From Rossellomorea sp. AcN35-11 (GTDB lineage Bacteria > Bacillota > Bacilli > Bacillales > Bacillaceae_B), in the NCBI GenBank assembly GCA_030388825.1, contig CP128836.1, positions 1 through 64,000 on the forward strand: 64,000 nt of DNA. The letters run 5' to 3'. Position numbers and translations under genes: made by a program. This document shows, piece by piece, positions 42,719-52,003 of the stretch. Under the pieces are notes generated by a model that was not told the origin of the DNA, did not search any database, and saw only the letters and a program-made list of their open reading frames with translations. The number at the start of each line of letters is the position of its first letter. Position 1 is the first letter of the stretch.

Positions 42719-43603
42719 TTAATTAGCAATTTGATATTCTCTTCTGTTTGTTATTTTAATATATAAGTTCTCCGGTCTATTGTCTGACTTGTCCTCATTG
42801 TACCTAAACACCACTTCTTCCGGTCTTAAAAACCGCTGTAACTTCTTCTCCATAACAAGCCTTGCCTCAGAAATTAATCCCTTCTTATTCGCATAGGGAT
42901 GATCTTTAACTTTTAAATACCTCATCCCCTTACTTGTTACCACTCCACGAATCTCTATTTGTATTTCTTCTATACAGATTATATAATTTCCTCTTTTCTT
43001 GGCCTCTTCACGAACTACTTTTATTTTTGGGGTTTTTTGAATTTTCCTCTCTATAGCCTTTTTCGATCTCCCTAGTTTATCGGATATTGCAGTAAGATCC
43101 ATATCAGGATTCCCAAGATAAAAGACTAAAGTGTCGATCTCACCTTTAGTCCACTTCACCCCTTCTCTAGGAAGTTTTCTCCTCATCTGCTCTTTTTTTA
43201 ATTCATATGCCCAATCTGGTATATATTCACTAGCGCTCATCTTAGTTAGGTCAATAAATGAGGTGTTTTTCTTAGCCCAAATCCAAAATTCATTTATATC
43301 TATTAAATAACTCTTTGGCTGATTCGAGTCCTTCACCAAGGACCTTCTTTTTGCCGGCATACCCTTATTGTTAATCCACCTAATAGGTACCCAGATATCT
43401 ACACCTAAAATATTCGCTAATTGGCTGGCCGATATATACCCTGTAGCCCCTCTAATACCCATTCCTTGACGAGCCAATTTAGATCTTATACTTCCTTGGG
43501 TCATACCAAATTTTTTTGCTACTTGATCCAAACTCTTATGTTCAAGAGCATCTATCACTTTGTCCATTGCTTTATTTTTATGAGTTTTTGGTATCCTATT
43601 CAA
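42719..43603 (-). CDS. Multi-HTH protein with HNH-like C-terminus, catalytic His lost
   Basis: Domains in order: HTH (LDQVAKKFGMTQGSIRSKL), an excisionase-like segment (YISASQLANILGVDIWVPIRW... YLIDINEFWIWAKKN), a Myb/SANT-like HTH (KWTKGEIDTLVFYL...LGRSKKAIERKI) and an HNH-like domain (MRYLKVKDHPYANKKGLISEARLVME). The catalytic HHxNGxKxDNRPENL of such nucleases is here FRYNEDKSDNRPENL, so the His pair is gone. It is probably a DNA-binding regulator. It is the intact paralog of the IS-split gene. TTG 43603 has best spacing to AGGAG. Confidence 0.78.
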   Translation of the reverse strand: MNRIPKTHKNKAMDKVIDALEHKSLDQVAKKFGMTQGSIRSKLARQGMGIRGATGYISASQLANILGVDIWVPIRWINNKGMPAKRRSLVKDSNQPKSYLIDINEFWIWAKKNTSFIDLTKMSASEYIPDWAYELKKEQMRRKLPREGVKWTKGEIDTLVFYLGNPDMDLTAISDKLGRSKKAIERKIQKTPKIKVVREEAKKRGNYIICIEEIQIEIRGVVTSKGMRYLKVKDHPYANKKGLISEARLVMEKKLQRFLRPEEVVFRYNEDKSDNRPENLYIKITNRREYQIAN

Positions 43604-43644
43604 AAAAATCATCTCCTGCTATAACCTTAAAATTAATCAAGTAC

Positions 43645-43685
43645 ATATTATCAAATCTATTTTGTTATGGCGAAAATCAGGGAAC
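43645..43685 (-). promoter_or_regulatory. Class A promoter of the multi-HTH gene
   Basis: On the minus strand GTTCCCTG and TTCGCCAT lie one turn apart, then 16 nt, then TAATAT. The split paralog at 3159 has a degraded copy at the same place. Confidence 0.78.
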
Positions 43686-43734
43686 ACAAATTTCCTTATT
43701 CCCCAACATAGACACCTCAATAACGTTTAATCAG

Positions 43735-44787
43735 TTATTTCCGCTTTCTCACAACTCGATTCAACGTATTTATCAACGGTCGATAATTTTCACTAATTAA
43801 GCCAATACATTCAGCAATAATATAAAAGAAAAATAGATAAAAAGAAAAAATCAATATCGACACCCAAAATGCACTACTCACAGATAAAACCGACAACAAG
43901 CCAAAGAAAACACTTATGCTATATATGAGTAATACCGCTTGTTTTTGAGTCATCCCCATTTTTAACAATTGATGATGCAAGTGGTTTTTATCAGCAGAAG
44001 AAAAAGGAACTCTCTTCACCTTTCTACGCACAATAGCGAAAAATGTATCTGAAATAGGAACACTGAGTATCAACACAGGTATCAGCAATGATATAAAAGT
44101 CGCTTCTTTTAGGTTCAATAACGACAGACAAGCTAAAGAAAATCCTAAAAATAAAGAGCCCGTATCCCCCATAAAGATTTTTGCGGGATTAAAGTTAAAA
44201 TGAAGAAAACCCATTATTGTTCCCACTATAATCAGAGCTACCATAGCAACATGAGTATGGCCGATGGATAAGGAGACAAAGAATAAGGAAGCCACAGCTA
44301 TACCAGATACACCACTTGCCAAACCATCTAGTCCATCTAACAAATTTACCGCATTTGTAATTGCCAATACCCATAAAATCGTTATGGGAATGCCTATCCA
44401 TCCTAATTGAATAGGTTCTGCAATCAAAGGAATAGAAACTCTCTCTATTAGTAGCCCAAACTCCATTGCAATTAATGCCGCCATAACCTGCCCGAACATT
44501 TTATAAACCGGCTTAATGTCATAAATATCATCAACAAGCCCCGTAATTACCATTACCAGACCACCAATCAATATTCCGTATCCTATATTCGTTGCCACAT
44601 TATCTGTAAATATAACCAACAAACCGTAACTGACAAAATAACTTAGATAAATTGCTAATCCCCCTAGTAAAGGTACACTCTTTGTATGCACCTTCCTATT
44701 GTTAGGCTGATCTACTATATTTAATTTTTTTGCAACCAAGATCATAAGTGGTGTGAGAAACAGAATAGCCACATAGGGTATTACCAA
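43735..44787 (-). CDS. Undecaprenyl-phosphate GlcNAc-1-phosphate transferase (TagO/WecA type)
   Basis: The 350-residue protein has about ten helices and the family motifs: GLVDDIYDIKP (Mg2+ Asp pair), NAVNLLDGLDGLASGV, FMGDTGSLFLGF and HLHHQLLKMG. It starts teichoic-acid or other polymer synthesis by loading GlcNAc-1-P onto the lipid carrier. TTG 44787 has no close ribosome-binding site. An AAAGGGG 30 nt upstream suggests the true start is slightly upstream or hidden by a frame error. Confidence 0.88.
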   Translation of the reverse strand: MVIPYVAILFLTPLMILVAKKLNIVDQPNNRKVHTKSVPLLGGLAIYLSYFVSYGLLVIFTDNVATNIGYGILIGGLVMVITGLVDDIYDIKPVYKMFGQVMAALIAMEFGLLIERVSIPLIAEPIQLGWIGIPITILWVLAITNAVNLLDGLDGLASGVSGIAVASLFFVSLSIGHTHVAMVALIIVGTIMGFLHFNFNPAKIFMGDTGSLFLGFSLACLSLLNLKEATFISLLIPVLILSVPISDTFFAIVRRKVKRVPFSSADKNHLHHQLLKMGMTQKQAVLLIYSISVFFGLLSVLSVSSAFWVSILIFSFYLFFFYIIAECIGLISENYRPLINTLNRVVRKRK

Positions 44788-44827
44788 TGAAATAACATAA
44801 CCGATAGAACTACACCCCTTTCAATTT

Positions 44828-44872
44828 TATTAAACAAGAAGACCTACTTCCTAAATAGGAAGCAGGTCTATA
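44828..44872 (-). terminator. Terminator of the flotillin gene
   Basis: The minus strand reads AGACCTGCTTCCTA, a short loop, TAGGAAGTAGGTCT and TCTTG. It lies after the flotillin stop and before the TagO-like gene. Confidence 0.75.
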
Positions 44873-44907
44873 TTTGTTACGAATAATTTTTCAGATACCT
44901 AAGCTGC

Positions 44908-46488
44908 TTAATTGTCTTCTACTGTTGTTTCAGACTCCACAACTTCTTCGTCTGAATGCTCTTCATTCTCTTCAGAATTAGAATACACAACGGAATCTTT
45001 TGTTTCTTCTCGAATGACAGTATGAGTGTTACCTCGGTTCACATAGTCACGAAGAAGATTTCCAACATCAATACCGGTTGCTTCTTTTATAGATTCTTGT
45101 ACAAGCGCCATTGAACCTGTAATAGATTTTCCGTAAGAAGCAACCCCGTTACCATTCCCAGAGTCAATGATCTTAACCGAATCAATATTAGATAATGGCT
45201 TTGCCATGGCCTCTGCGTACATAGGTAACATTTCAATTAGTTTTTCAACAATCACTACCTCACCATGCTTTGCAATAGCTTCAGCCAGCAAACGTTTAGA
45301 TTCTGCTTCCGCCTTACCTTTACGTTCGATAACCTCTGCTTCAGCCAGACCTTCTTTTCGTCTGATTTCAGCTTTCGCATCCCCATCAATTTGAGCCTTG
45401 CGTGCTTCCGCTTCTGCTTTTTTGGTAGTATCGTAGTAATCTGCATCTGCTTTTGCTTTACGCACTTTAGCTTCCTCTTCTTCTAACTTAACCGCTCTTT
45501 CACGCTCAAAGTGTTTGATGCGTAATTCTTCTTCTTTTCGAGCTGCTTCTAATTTAAGCGTTTCTTCTTGAACCTGCTTATCTAGTTTAGCCTTTTCTAG
45601 ATTATATGACTGCTCAGATTTCGCTCTTGCACGTTCCGTTTCTTCTTTTATGGCAGCATCTTCAAGATCTTTTTCTTTTTTGATACGCGCTACTTCTCTC
45701 TCGTTATTCATAACCGCTTCAGAAGTTTGCCTTTCATCTTCGGCCTTCTTAATACGAGCTTCTTTTTCATTCTCAGACTTACTAATTTCTGCATCTTTCC
45801 GGACTTTCTCAATCTGAGGTTGACCCAAGGCCTCAATGAACCCTAGACCACTTGAGTTTTTATCTGCACTATCTTTAATCTCTTTCAATGTGAACGTTAA
45901 ATCAAAACCAAGCTCCTGTAGTGCTGGAATAGCAATCTTACGAACTCCTTCGTTGACTTTCTCATAATTTTGATAAGCATCCGAAGCATCCAACGTCGCC
46001 ATAATAGACCTTAAATGACCCTCTAAGACATCAGTTAATTCAGTTTTTACGTCTTTTTCGGATTTCCCTAAGTACTTTTCAGCGTATCGAGCAATCGTCT
46101 TTTTATCCTCACCCACACTCACCACCGCTGTAGCAAGAACTTGCAAAGGAATCGCGTCTCTACTGTATGCTTTAGATGATTGAACAGTAAGGTTAAATGA
46201 CTTTAAATCAACTTTTGTAGCCGTTTGGAACATCTTCAATCGATGTCCTCCACCACGAATGATTTTCATAGAGCGTCCATTTTCATCTACATAAATAGAT
46301 TTGTCTAAAGGGACTCCATTATCGTCAACATTTTTCAGATTGAAAAGCTTTGTACCTGTAATAATTAACGCTTGGTTAGATGTGGCCGTCTTGAATCTTA
46401 CCTTCATGTAGAACCACCAAACGATACCTCCAATCGCTCCTAAAACAAGAACTGGAATTAATACTACTAGAAATCCTAATAACTTCAA
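44908..46488 (-). CDS. Flotillin-like protein (FloT/YuaG type)
   Basis: An N-terminal membrane segment (LLGFLVVLIPVLVLGAIGGI), an SPFH domain (KTATSNQALIITGTKLF... GLGFIEALGQP) and a long Ala/Glu/Lys coiled-coil make a full-length flotillin. Flotillins organise membrane microdomains. The start is TTG 46488 after AAGGAAGGGG; an upstream in-frame ATG at 46569 would include the leader hairpin and is rejected. The acidic C-terminal tail is longer than usual. Confidence 0.92.
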   Translation of the reverse strand: MKLLGFLVVLIPVLVLGAIGGIVWWFYMKVRFKTATSNQALIITGTKLFNLKNVDDNGVPLDKSIYVDENGRSMKIIRGGGHRLKMFQTATKVDLKSFNLTVQSSKAYSRDAIPLQVLATAVVSVGEDKKTIARYAEKYLGKSEKDVKTELTDVLEGHLRSIMATLDASDAYQNYEKVNEGVRKIAIPALQELGFDLTFTLKEIKDSADKNSSGLGFIEALGQPQIEKVRKDAEISKSENEKEARIKKAEDERQTSEAVMNNEREVARIKKEKDLEDAAIKEETERARAKSEQSYNLEKAKLDKQVQEETLKLEAARKEEELRIKHFERERAVKLEEEEAKVRKAKADADYYDTTKKAEAEARKAQIDGDAKAEIRRKEGLAEAEVIERKGKAEAESKRLLAEAIAKHGEVVIVEKLIEMLPMYAEAMAKPLSNIDSVKIIDSGNGNGVASYGKSITGSMALVQESIKEATGIDVGNLLRDYVNRGNTHTVIREETKDSVVYSNSEENEEHSDEEVVESETTVEDN

Positions 46489-46523
46489 ATTAACTACCCC
46501 TTCCTTCACATTTAAATAATTGA

Positions 46524-46596
46524 AAGAAAAAGACCACCTAAAGCCACTCGATGAAAGTGTAAAACACACATCGAGGACTTTTAGGTGGTCCTTCCA
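46524..46596 (-). promoter_or_regulatory. Class B leader of the flotillin gene
   Basis: The minus strand reads GGAAGGACCACCTAAAAG, a long arm with an inner stem, CTTTAGGTGGTC and TTTTTC. Opening motif GAAGGAC. The stem is among the longest in the set. Confidence 0.72.
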
Positions 46597-46663
46597 CGCA
46601 AATTATTTATTAACCAGATTATCCCACGGTTTTATAGAGATGTATATTCCGAGCGATAAATTT

Positions 46664-46810
46664 TTATTTGAACCATATTACAAGAAACCATATTAAAATC
46701 CCTAATATAAGGTCGAGGAACAACCAGTACATCATCCTAGATTCTGTCCAAAGATATACAAAACACATGATGGTAGCTAGCAGAAACAATATAACGCCTA
46801 TAAACAACAT
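46664..46810 (-). CDS. 48-residue two-helix membrane peptide
   Basis: ATG 46810 follows GGGGGTGGG. The product has two hydrophobic helices (LFIGVILFLLATIMCFVYLW and MYWLFLDLILGILIWFLVIW). It lies between a hairpin upstream and the flotillin leader downstream. Confidence 0.62.
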   Translation of the reverse strand: MLFIGVILFLLATIMCFVYLWTESRMMYWLFLDLILGILIWFLVIWFK

Positions 46811-46825
46811 CAATACCCACCCCCA

Positions 46826-46858
46826 AAAAATATAAGGAGGACTATCTCCTCTGAATTC
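46826..46858 (-). terminator. Hairpin with U-tract before the 48-residue gene
   Basis: The minus strand reads GAGGAGATAGTCCTCCTTATATTTTTTGG with internal pairing GAGGA/TCCTC. It may end the upstream genes or be a leader hairpin. Confidence 0.5.
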
Positions 46859-46949
46859 CCTCTTGCATTTTCAAGGGCTTCGACATACACCACAAAAATC
46901 CCCTTGGCTAAACACGGTACACAGAAGGTTAGTTGATGATAGAAGACCT

Positions 46950-47168
46950 CTAAAAATACGAAAGCGCTTTGGACATGAGTTCTTTCCTCAAATCTTTTTT
47001 GCTACTTTCATACTTCTCTTTAAATTCTTGAGCTTCTCCAGCCGTCAATTGATTACTCTCCAAATCATCTTCGAGGGCAGAATAAAGTTCATTAAAGGAA
47101 TCATCAACCTGTTCTTCTAGAGATTCCGCTGCAGACTTGTATTTTGAATAGAAACTCAGAAAAGACAC
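46950..47168 (-). CDS. Unknown 72-residue acidic helical protein
   Basis: The product (FYSKYKSAAESLEEQVDDSF... EAQEFKEKYESSKKDLRKEL) is a charged helix hairpin. GTG 47168 is 4 nt from the stop of the upstream membrane-anchored protein, so they are coupled. No family recognised. Confidence 0.65.
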   Translation of the reverse strand: MSFLSFYSKYKSAAESLEEQVDDSFNELYSALEDDLESNQLTAGEAQEFKEKYESSKKDLRKELMSKALSYF

Positions 47169-47172
47169 CTTT

Positions 47173-47724
47173 TCACCCGATTCTTTTTTTCGTTTTATAT
47201 TCCTTCAACGCAACATCTAACATTGATTCCAATTTATCCCTCGCCTGTCTATCTAATTCTTCAAAGGAAGGCTTATATTTGTCTTTCAACGAATCTGCAG
47301 TAACTTCGAACACCACTTCATTTTGTTCTAATTCTTCCTCTATCCCACCCTGATTAGTAACTTTATTCGAGGCTCCTTTCAACTCTAGATTTTCTATAGC
47401 CCCTTCTTCCTTGCCTTCATTTATATTTCTAGAAGACTTAACATCACTTAAACCATCTACTCCACTTTTAGGAGCTACCAATTCCTCTCCTAGTTCTTTT
47501 ATATTATCTGCTGCATCTTCATCGACAGCCTCAACATCTTTTACACTATCACCATTATTCAATTCTGATTTTGGTACTTTTACAGATATATTTTCGTCAA
47601 CAATTTTACTAAGCTCTTGATCCTCTCTTACTAAGTCATCACCCTTACCCTTAAGCGAGTTAAAAAATAAAACACCTATCAACAATATAGCGATGAATAC
47701 ACCTATAAATACTTTTTTCTTCAA
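47173..47724 (-). CDS. Membrane-anchored extracytoplasmic protein, unknown
   Basis: One N-terminal helix (KVFIGVFIAILLIGVLFF) followed by about 150 acidic, low-complexity residues and a helical end (SFEELDRQARDKLESMLDVA). TTG 47724 has best spacing to GAAGGTG. Divergent from the surface protein at 47876. Confidence 0.7.
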   Translation of the reverse strand: MKKKVFIGVFIAILLIGVLFFNSLKGKGDDLVREDQELSKIVDENISVKVPKSELNNGDSVKDVEAVDEDAADNIKELGEELVAPKSGVDGLSDVKSSRNINEGKEEGAIENLELKGASNKVTNQGGIEEELEQNEVVFEVTADSLKDKYKPSFEELDRQARDKLESMLDVALKEYKTKKRIG

Positions 47725-47875
47725 ATATATCACCTTCTCAATTTTTAGTTTACTTGAGTCATATTATATAAGACTTTCTACTATTGTTATAATTTTTTTG
47801 TACTTGTCTTAGGCATTTAACACTCGAGTCGATATAATTGTGTATGTACCAAAAAAACTACCAGGAGGTTTAAGC

Positions 47876-49891
47876 ATGAAAAAGTATTTAGTTTCATTTC
47901 TTGCGTTTGTAATGCTATTATCCCTTTCTATTCCTAATTACACTACAGCAAACGCAAGTACAGTAATGGCTTATGCAGTGATCGGTGGACAAGAAGTTCC
48001 CTTCAACGTTTCATCTACCGATAAGCACACCATTAACGTTGCAGAAGAATTAAACAGAAACAACCTTAGTGAGCAAGATATGGTAACAAACATTATCGTT
48101 TATGCTCCAGGGGCCGAAAAAGCAACCTTAGACCTTTCCCTTCTAGGAGATACCATTGAAGGTTCTGAACTTTTCGGCAAAAATAACGAAGTGTTGATTG
48201 AAAATGGCTATGCGAACTTTGAAATGTCTGAGATTCTAGGTTCTTTTGATGGAGGAGAACCAGGCATTTCTATCTCCACACTTAAAGAGCTATTATTGCT
48301 CTTAAACAACCAAATGGAGATGAAAGTTTTCATTCACTACCCAGAAAAAGTAGAAGATTATACATTTGTATTCACTTCTACTCAAGATAATCCTGAATCT
48401 AAAACATCAACAGTCGAAAACGTATTATTAAATACAGACGCAGGTGTTATTGAGGGTATCAAAGAAGCACCAGGTTATTTCGTTTTTGAAGTTAACGAAG
48501 ATAACGCCTCGAACATTGTCAATGGTTTCGAGATCGTCTCTTCTACCGGAGAATTTGCTTACCCTTCCGTTTCAAAAGCTTCGGAATTTGGTTATGTTCC
48601 TTTTGTGAATGGGAAAGCTACAATCAGCTTCTCAGACATCTTTGGAAAATTGAGCGAGCACGTTCCAAGTGATATGGACATTGAGTCAGAGAAACCCACC
48701 CTTGAAATTCTTGCATTTGTAGCTCAAGAAATGGGAATCAGCAAATACTATTTCGACGTTGAAGATGCAAAAGGAAACCTATCTTCTTCCACTGTAGAGT
48801 TTGTTGTGGGTATAGATAATACAGATAGCGAAGATAGTGGAGATGACCAATCAGGTTCCGACAATGATGGTGAAGGTAATTCTGGGAACGATAGCGATGG
48901 CAACACAGAAGACGAAGGCAGCTCTGAAAATAATGATGAAAGCAACACCGACTCAGATAATACTAGCTCAGGTGAAAACAACAATAACGAAGATGAGGAA
49001 AGCACTCCTAACGATGATTCCTCTAACAACAGTGGCAACGAGGTTAATTCCGACCAGAATACCGAAGACAACAAAGAGAATAAGAAAAACTCCGCGACAG
49101 ACAAAAAGCTTGAAGCATCTGTGGATGTAAAGGTAAATGGAAACGGAGAAGCAACGGTAACAATCAAAGATATTGAAGATCTAAAAGACGTTTCATTAGT
49201 AGTTGTAAAGCCAGACACTTTACACAATAGCAACAAATATAAAGTTGTGTTAGACAAAGACACACTTAAGAAAATGAAGAAAAACTCCACTAAGTTACTA
49301 ATCGACAAAGGCGATGTTAAATTAAACATCCCTAGTGGATTACTCAGCAAGTTAGCTGATAAAGACACCAACATTGAGTTCATCATGGAGAAATTAGAGG
49401 CCAAGGGTTCTCTAGGTTCTGTTTACGACTTCTCAATCGTTGCTGGAGATGACTTGATTACTGAATTTGGAGAAGATGCAATAGAGCTTATTTTTGAACT
49501 GAACCCATCTCTAATCTCAGAAGTTCCTAAAGACATGATCAAAGTATTCTATTTCAACCCAGAACTAAAAAAATGGGAAGTGGTTGAAAATAGCAGGTAT
49601 GAAGCAAGTTCAAAAACCGTTAAAGCTAAGGTAAAACACTTTAGTGTGTATGGACCTTTCAACAATAACAACGACTTGAAAGAAGCTCCTAAACAGATAG
49701 ACACTGACTCAAGTACTACAAAGGAATTAACGGAATCTACCGCTTCAAGCGATACTGCGAGTGGCAGCGAAGATGAACAGGACCAAAAAGAGGTAACCGA
49801 TGAAGGATCAAACCTTTTCATCATGATCATAATCGGAGTTGTTCTAATAGCTGGTGGCCTCACCTTCTATTTCTTAAAAAAGAGAAGATAA
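47876..49891 (+). CDS. Large cell-surface protein with acidic repeat stalk and C-terminal anchor
   Basis: The 671-residue protein has a signal peptide (YLVSFLAFVMLLSLSIPNYT), two or three beta-rich domains (residues 25-320), a stalk of about 90 Ser/Asp/Asn/Glu/Gly residues, a beta-rich domain (SVDVKVNGNGEATVTI... KHFSVYGPF) and a C-terminal helix with FLKKRR. No LPxTG is visible, so it is held by the membrane helix. Adhesion or display is inference. Its promoter TATAAT is at about 47832. Confidence 0.85.
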   Translation: MKKYLVSFLAFVMLLSLSIPNYTTANASTVMAYAVIGGQEVPFNVSSTDKHTINVAEELNRNNLSEQDMVTNIIVYAPGAEKATLDLSLLGDTIEGSELFGKNNEVLIENGYANFEMSEILGSFDGGEPGISISTLKELLLLLNNQMEMKVFIHYPEKVEDYTFVFTSTQDNPESKTSTVENVLLNTDAGVIEGIKEAPGYFVFEVNEDNASNIVNGFEIVSSTGEFAYPSVSKASEFGYVPFVNGKATISFSDIFGKLSEHVPSDMDIESEKPTLEILAFVAQEMGISKYYFDVEDAKGNLSSSTVEFVVGIDNTDSEDSGDDQSGSDNDGEGNSGNDSDGNTEDEGSSENNDESNTDSDNTSSGENNNNEDEESTPNDDSSNNSGNEVNSDQNTEDNKENKKNSATDKKLEASVDVKVNGNGEATVTIKDIEDLKDVSLVVVKPDTLHNSNKYKVVLDKDTLKKMKKNSTKLLIDKGDVKLNIPSGLLSKLADKDTNIEFIMEKLEAKGSLGSVYDFSIVAGDDLITEFGEDAIELIFELNPSLISEVPKDMIKVFYFNPELKKWEVVENSRYEASSKTVKAKVKHFSVYGPFNNNNDLKEAPKQIDTDSSTTKELTESTASSDTASGSEDEQDQKEVTDEGSNLFIMIIIGVVLIAGGLTFYFLKKRR

Positions 49892-49894
49892 AAT

Positions 49895-49928
49895 GCAAAA
49901 CCCCCTAGTTCTTACTAGGGGGTTTTTA
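49895..49928 (+). terminator. Terminator of the surface protein gene
   Basis: AACCCCCTAG and CTAGGGGGTT pair around a short loop and are followed by TTTATAT. Confidence 0.85.
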
Positions 49929-49943
49929 TATAATCCTTATGTA

Positions 49944-50132
49944 TTAACTTAAAGTCGAATCAAAAACCTCTTTTTGCTCATCATGTTCTAAAGACCATTG
50001 CTCCACTTGTTCTTTTAACCCTTTTATAAATGAAACAGAAAATTCATTATTCCCTTTTTGATAAAAATGGCTCTCTAGTTGCTCACTCATTCTCTCTAAT
50101 ATATATCTTTCCTTAGTAATCTCATTTCCCAC
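49944..50132 (-). CDS. Unknown 62-residue protein
   Basis: A soluble helical protein (RYILERMSEQLESHFYQKGN... GLKEQVEQWSLEHDEQKEV). The start GTG 50132 is close to AAAGG. It follows the 42-residue membrane peptide by 7 nt in one operon. Confidence 0.62.
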   Translation of the reverse strand: MGNEITKERYILERMSEQLESHFYQKGNNEFSVSFIKGLKEQVEQWSLEHDEQKEVFDSTLS

Positions 50133-50139
50133 CTTTCTC

Positions 50140-50268
50140 TTACATATTGTATGTTAGGACCGAAATGCCCGCGCTTATTGAAACTATTAATGTAAAGATA
50201 AAAGCATACTTTACAACTTTTTTCCGTTTTTTAATTATCACTATTTCTTCAGGGGTGTTAAACTTCAT
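50140..50268 (-). CDS. 42-residue single-span membrane peptide
   Basis: ATG 50268 follows AAAGGAG. The product starts MKFNTPEEIVIIKKRKKVVK and ends with one helix (YAFIFTLIVSISAGISVLTY). A class A promoter precedes it. Confidence 0.62.
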   Translation of the reverse strand: MKFNTPEEIVIIKKRKKVVKYAFIFTLIVSISAGISVLTYNM

Positions 50269-50303
50269 AATCACAAACTCCTTTGGTCAACATGTTTCTT
50301 TAC

Positions 50304-50344
50304 ATATTACACACTACAGAAGAATATGGCGAAACCAAGCGATT
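50304..50344 (-). promoter_or_regulatory. Class A promoter of the 50268/50132 operon
   Basis: On the minus strand ATCGCTTG and TTCGCCAT lie one turn apart, then 16 nt, then TAATAT. On the plus strand the site continues into GCGATTTTTTCGC, a short palindrome shared with the divergent VanY gene. Confidence 0.78.
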
Positions 50345-50417
50345 TTTTCGCTTATACTCTGTTATTCTCACACCCTATGATATTCTACCAGTAGATAAAA
50401 AGAATGGAGTGTATATA

Positions 50418-51224
50418 ATGCGTAACAAGATCGCCTCTGCTTTAATGATCACAATAGCTCTAACCGGTTGTCAAAAGGAATTACATCTTAATTCTTCTAA
50501 ACTAAACCTCGCCAACAACAACAATTTTATAAAACAAGACATACCAACCTTCCTAGAAACGAAACCAATAGAGGCACCAATTATTCCAGGAATACCCGAA
50601 CCACCCGACACTGTGCAAGTAGTTTCAAATCCTAGCGATGTGCTTGTTGTCGTTAACAAGACTAATATATTACCGGCGGATTATATACCAAAGCTTGTTA
50701 AACCAGATATTCCTTTTTATTTCAGTGACGACCTCCCCAAAAGATATTTAAGACCTGTAGCTGCAAAAGCAGTTCAAGACCTTTTCTTAGAAGCTAAAAA
50801 AGCTGACATTCATCTATTAGGAGCCTCAGGTTACAGATCTTACAACCGCCAGAAATCATTATTTTCGAACTACGTCAATTCTTATGGACTTGAGGAAGCA
50901 AATAAATTCAGCGCTTACCCCGGGCAAAGTGAACATCAAACAGGGTTAACACTGGATGTCACAAGTAGAGGAATGAACTATAAGCTTGAAGAAGAATTCG
51001 GTTCTACCCCTGAAGGCAAATGGTTGGCAAATAACAGCTATAAATATGGATTTATTATCAGATATCTAAAAGGCAAAGAAAACATTACAGGTTACACTTA
51101 CGAACCATGGCACATTCGCTATGTAGGTATTGATGCTGCGAAAGAAATGCACAATAAACAAATAACATTGGAAGAGTATCTCCAATCAAAAAACCTGTAT
51201 GTTATTAGAATACAAGACATTTAG
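50418..51224 (+). CDS. VanY-type D-alanyl-D-alanine carboxypeptidase lipoprotein
   Basis: The product starts with a lipoprotein signal (ASALMITIALTGC). After a Pro-rich linker comes the VanY domain: SGYRSYNRQKSLFSNYV, SAYPGQSEHQTGLTLDVTS (zinc His and Asp) and YEPWHIRYVG. It trims the terminal D-Ala from stem peptides. The start is ATG 50418 after GGAGTG; the open frame further upstream has no signals. A terminator follows. Confidence 0.92.
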   Translation: MRNKIASALMITIALTGCQKELHLNSSKLNLANNNNFIKQDIPTFLETKPIEAPIIPGIPEPPDTVQVVSNPSDVLVVVNKTNILPADYIPKLVKPDIPFYFSDDLPKRYLRPVAAKAVQDLFLEAKKADIHLLGASGYRSYNRQKSLFSNYVNSYGLEEANKFSAYPGQSEHQTGLTLDVTSRGMNYKLEEEFGSTPEGKWLANNSYKYGFIIRYLKGKENITGYTYEPWHIRYVGIDAAKEMHNKQITLEEYLQSKNLYVIRIQDI

Positions 51225-51231
51225 TAAACAG

Positions 51232-51272
51232 AAAGAAGCACTGCAAGCTGTGCTTCTTTCTGTTTTTTTATA
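51232..51272 (+). terminator. Terminator of the VanY gene
   Basis: AGAAAGAAGCACTGC and GTGCTTCTTTCT pair and are followed by GTTTTTTTAT. Confidence 0.85.
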
Positions 51273-51274
51273 AG

Positions 51275-52003
51275 CTATTCGACCAAATCTTCAACATACG
51301 GCTTTAGAACAAAACCTACCTCCATATCAACATATCCTTCTATACCTTCCGGCAGTCGAGAGTACACTGAAGGGTAACCACTGATTTTTTCAGCGAACCC
51401 ATCGATAGTCCCTCTTATTTCCATCCCATCTGTCGTAAAAACTATTATTCTCTGTGAATTTAACTCTGTGGGAGCGTAACGAATCTCCGATATCATGTCT
51501 AAAGCTTCACTTTTTATTTTCGAAAGTTCTTTAGACATCCACTTTAACTCCTCCCCCTCTTTCCATTCCAACAAGAGAGGTAAGTCCCGAACAGACCCAT
51601 CTTGATTCTTTCGTAGAACATGCCCATTACTTAACACAGAATATTTCTTAGAATCTTCAAAAAGTGTCGCCACTTTTTTATATTCTTTAACCTCAATACG
51701 TATGTGATTTGGAAACTTTCGCTTAATCTCCACTTTCATTATTTCATCGTGTTTGAGAATTTTTCCCCTTATCTTATTTAAGTCTTGTGGCCAGTACCTT
51801 GTATCAGAAGAAACTCCACTAACTTTGATGATTTCTTTTGTAGTTACAAAACTATTCCCTTGAACAGTCACCTCGGAAACATGCCCAAGTGGAGATAAGA
51901 AGTATATAATGATCCCTATGATGAACGTGAAAAGCCAAACTAGAAACGAAAATCCCCTTTTTAGTTTACGCGGTTTATTTGACATATTTTCATCTACTTT
52001 CAC
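51275..52003 (-). CDS. divIB: Cell-division protein DivIB/FtsQ-like
   Basis: One N-terminal helix (GFSFLVWLFTFIIGIIIYFL), a POTRA domain (HVSEVTVQGNSFVTTKEIIK...), and a beta domain with IRIEVKEYKKVATLFED, NGHVLRKNQDG and the YVDMEVGFVLKPY end identify DivIB/FtsQ. It links to FtsL/DivIC and recruits septal PBP. The start is GTG 52003 or ATG 51985. It overlaps the previous gene. A division gene away from the mur-fts cluster supports an accessory copy. Confidence 0.9.
   Translation of the reverse strand: MKVDENMSNKPRKLKRGFSFLVWLFTFIIGIIIYFLSPLGHVSEVTVQGNSFVTTKEIIKVSGVSSDTRYWPQDLNKIRGKILKHDEIMKVEIKRKFPNHIRIEVKEYKKVATLFEDSKKYSVLSNGHVLRKNQDGSVRDLPLLLEWKEGEELKWMSKELSKIKSEALDMISEIRYAPTELNSQRIIVFTTDGMEIRGTIDGFAEKISGYPSVYSRLPEGIEGYVDMEVGFVLKPYVEDLVE

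Noticed and set aside
48748..49404. A 218-codon minus-strand frame inside the surface protein gene
   Set aside because: It is the complement of the Ser/Asp/Glu repeat stalk, giving Ser/Leu-rich low-complexity sequence; the plus frame has signal peptide, anchor and terminator.
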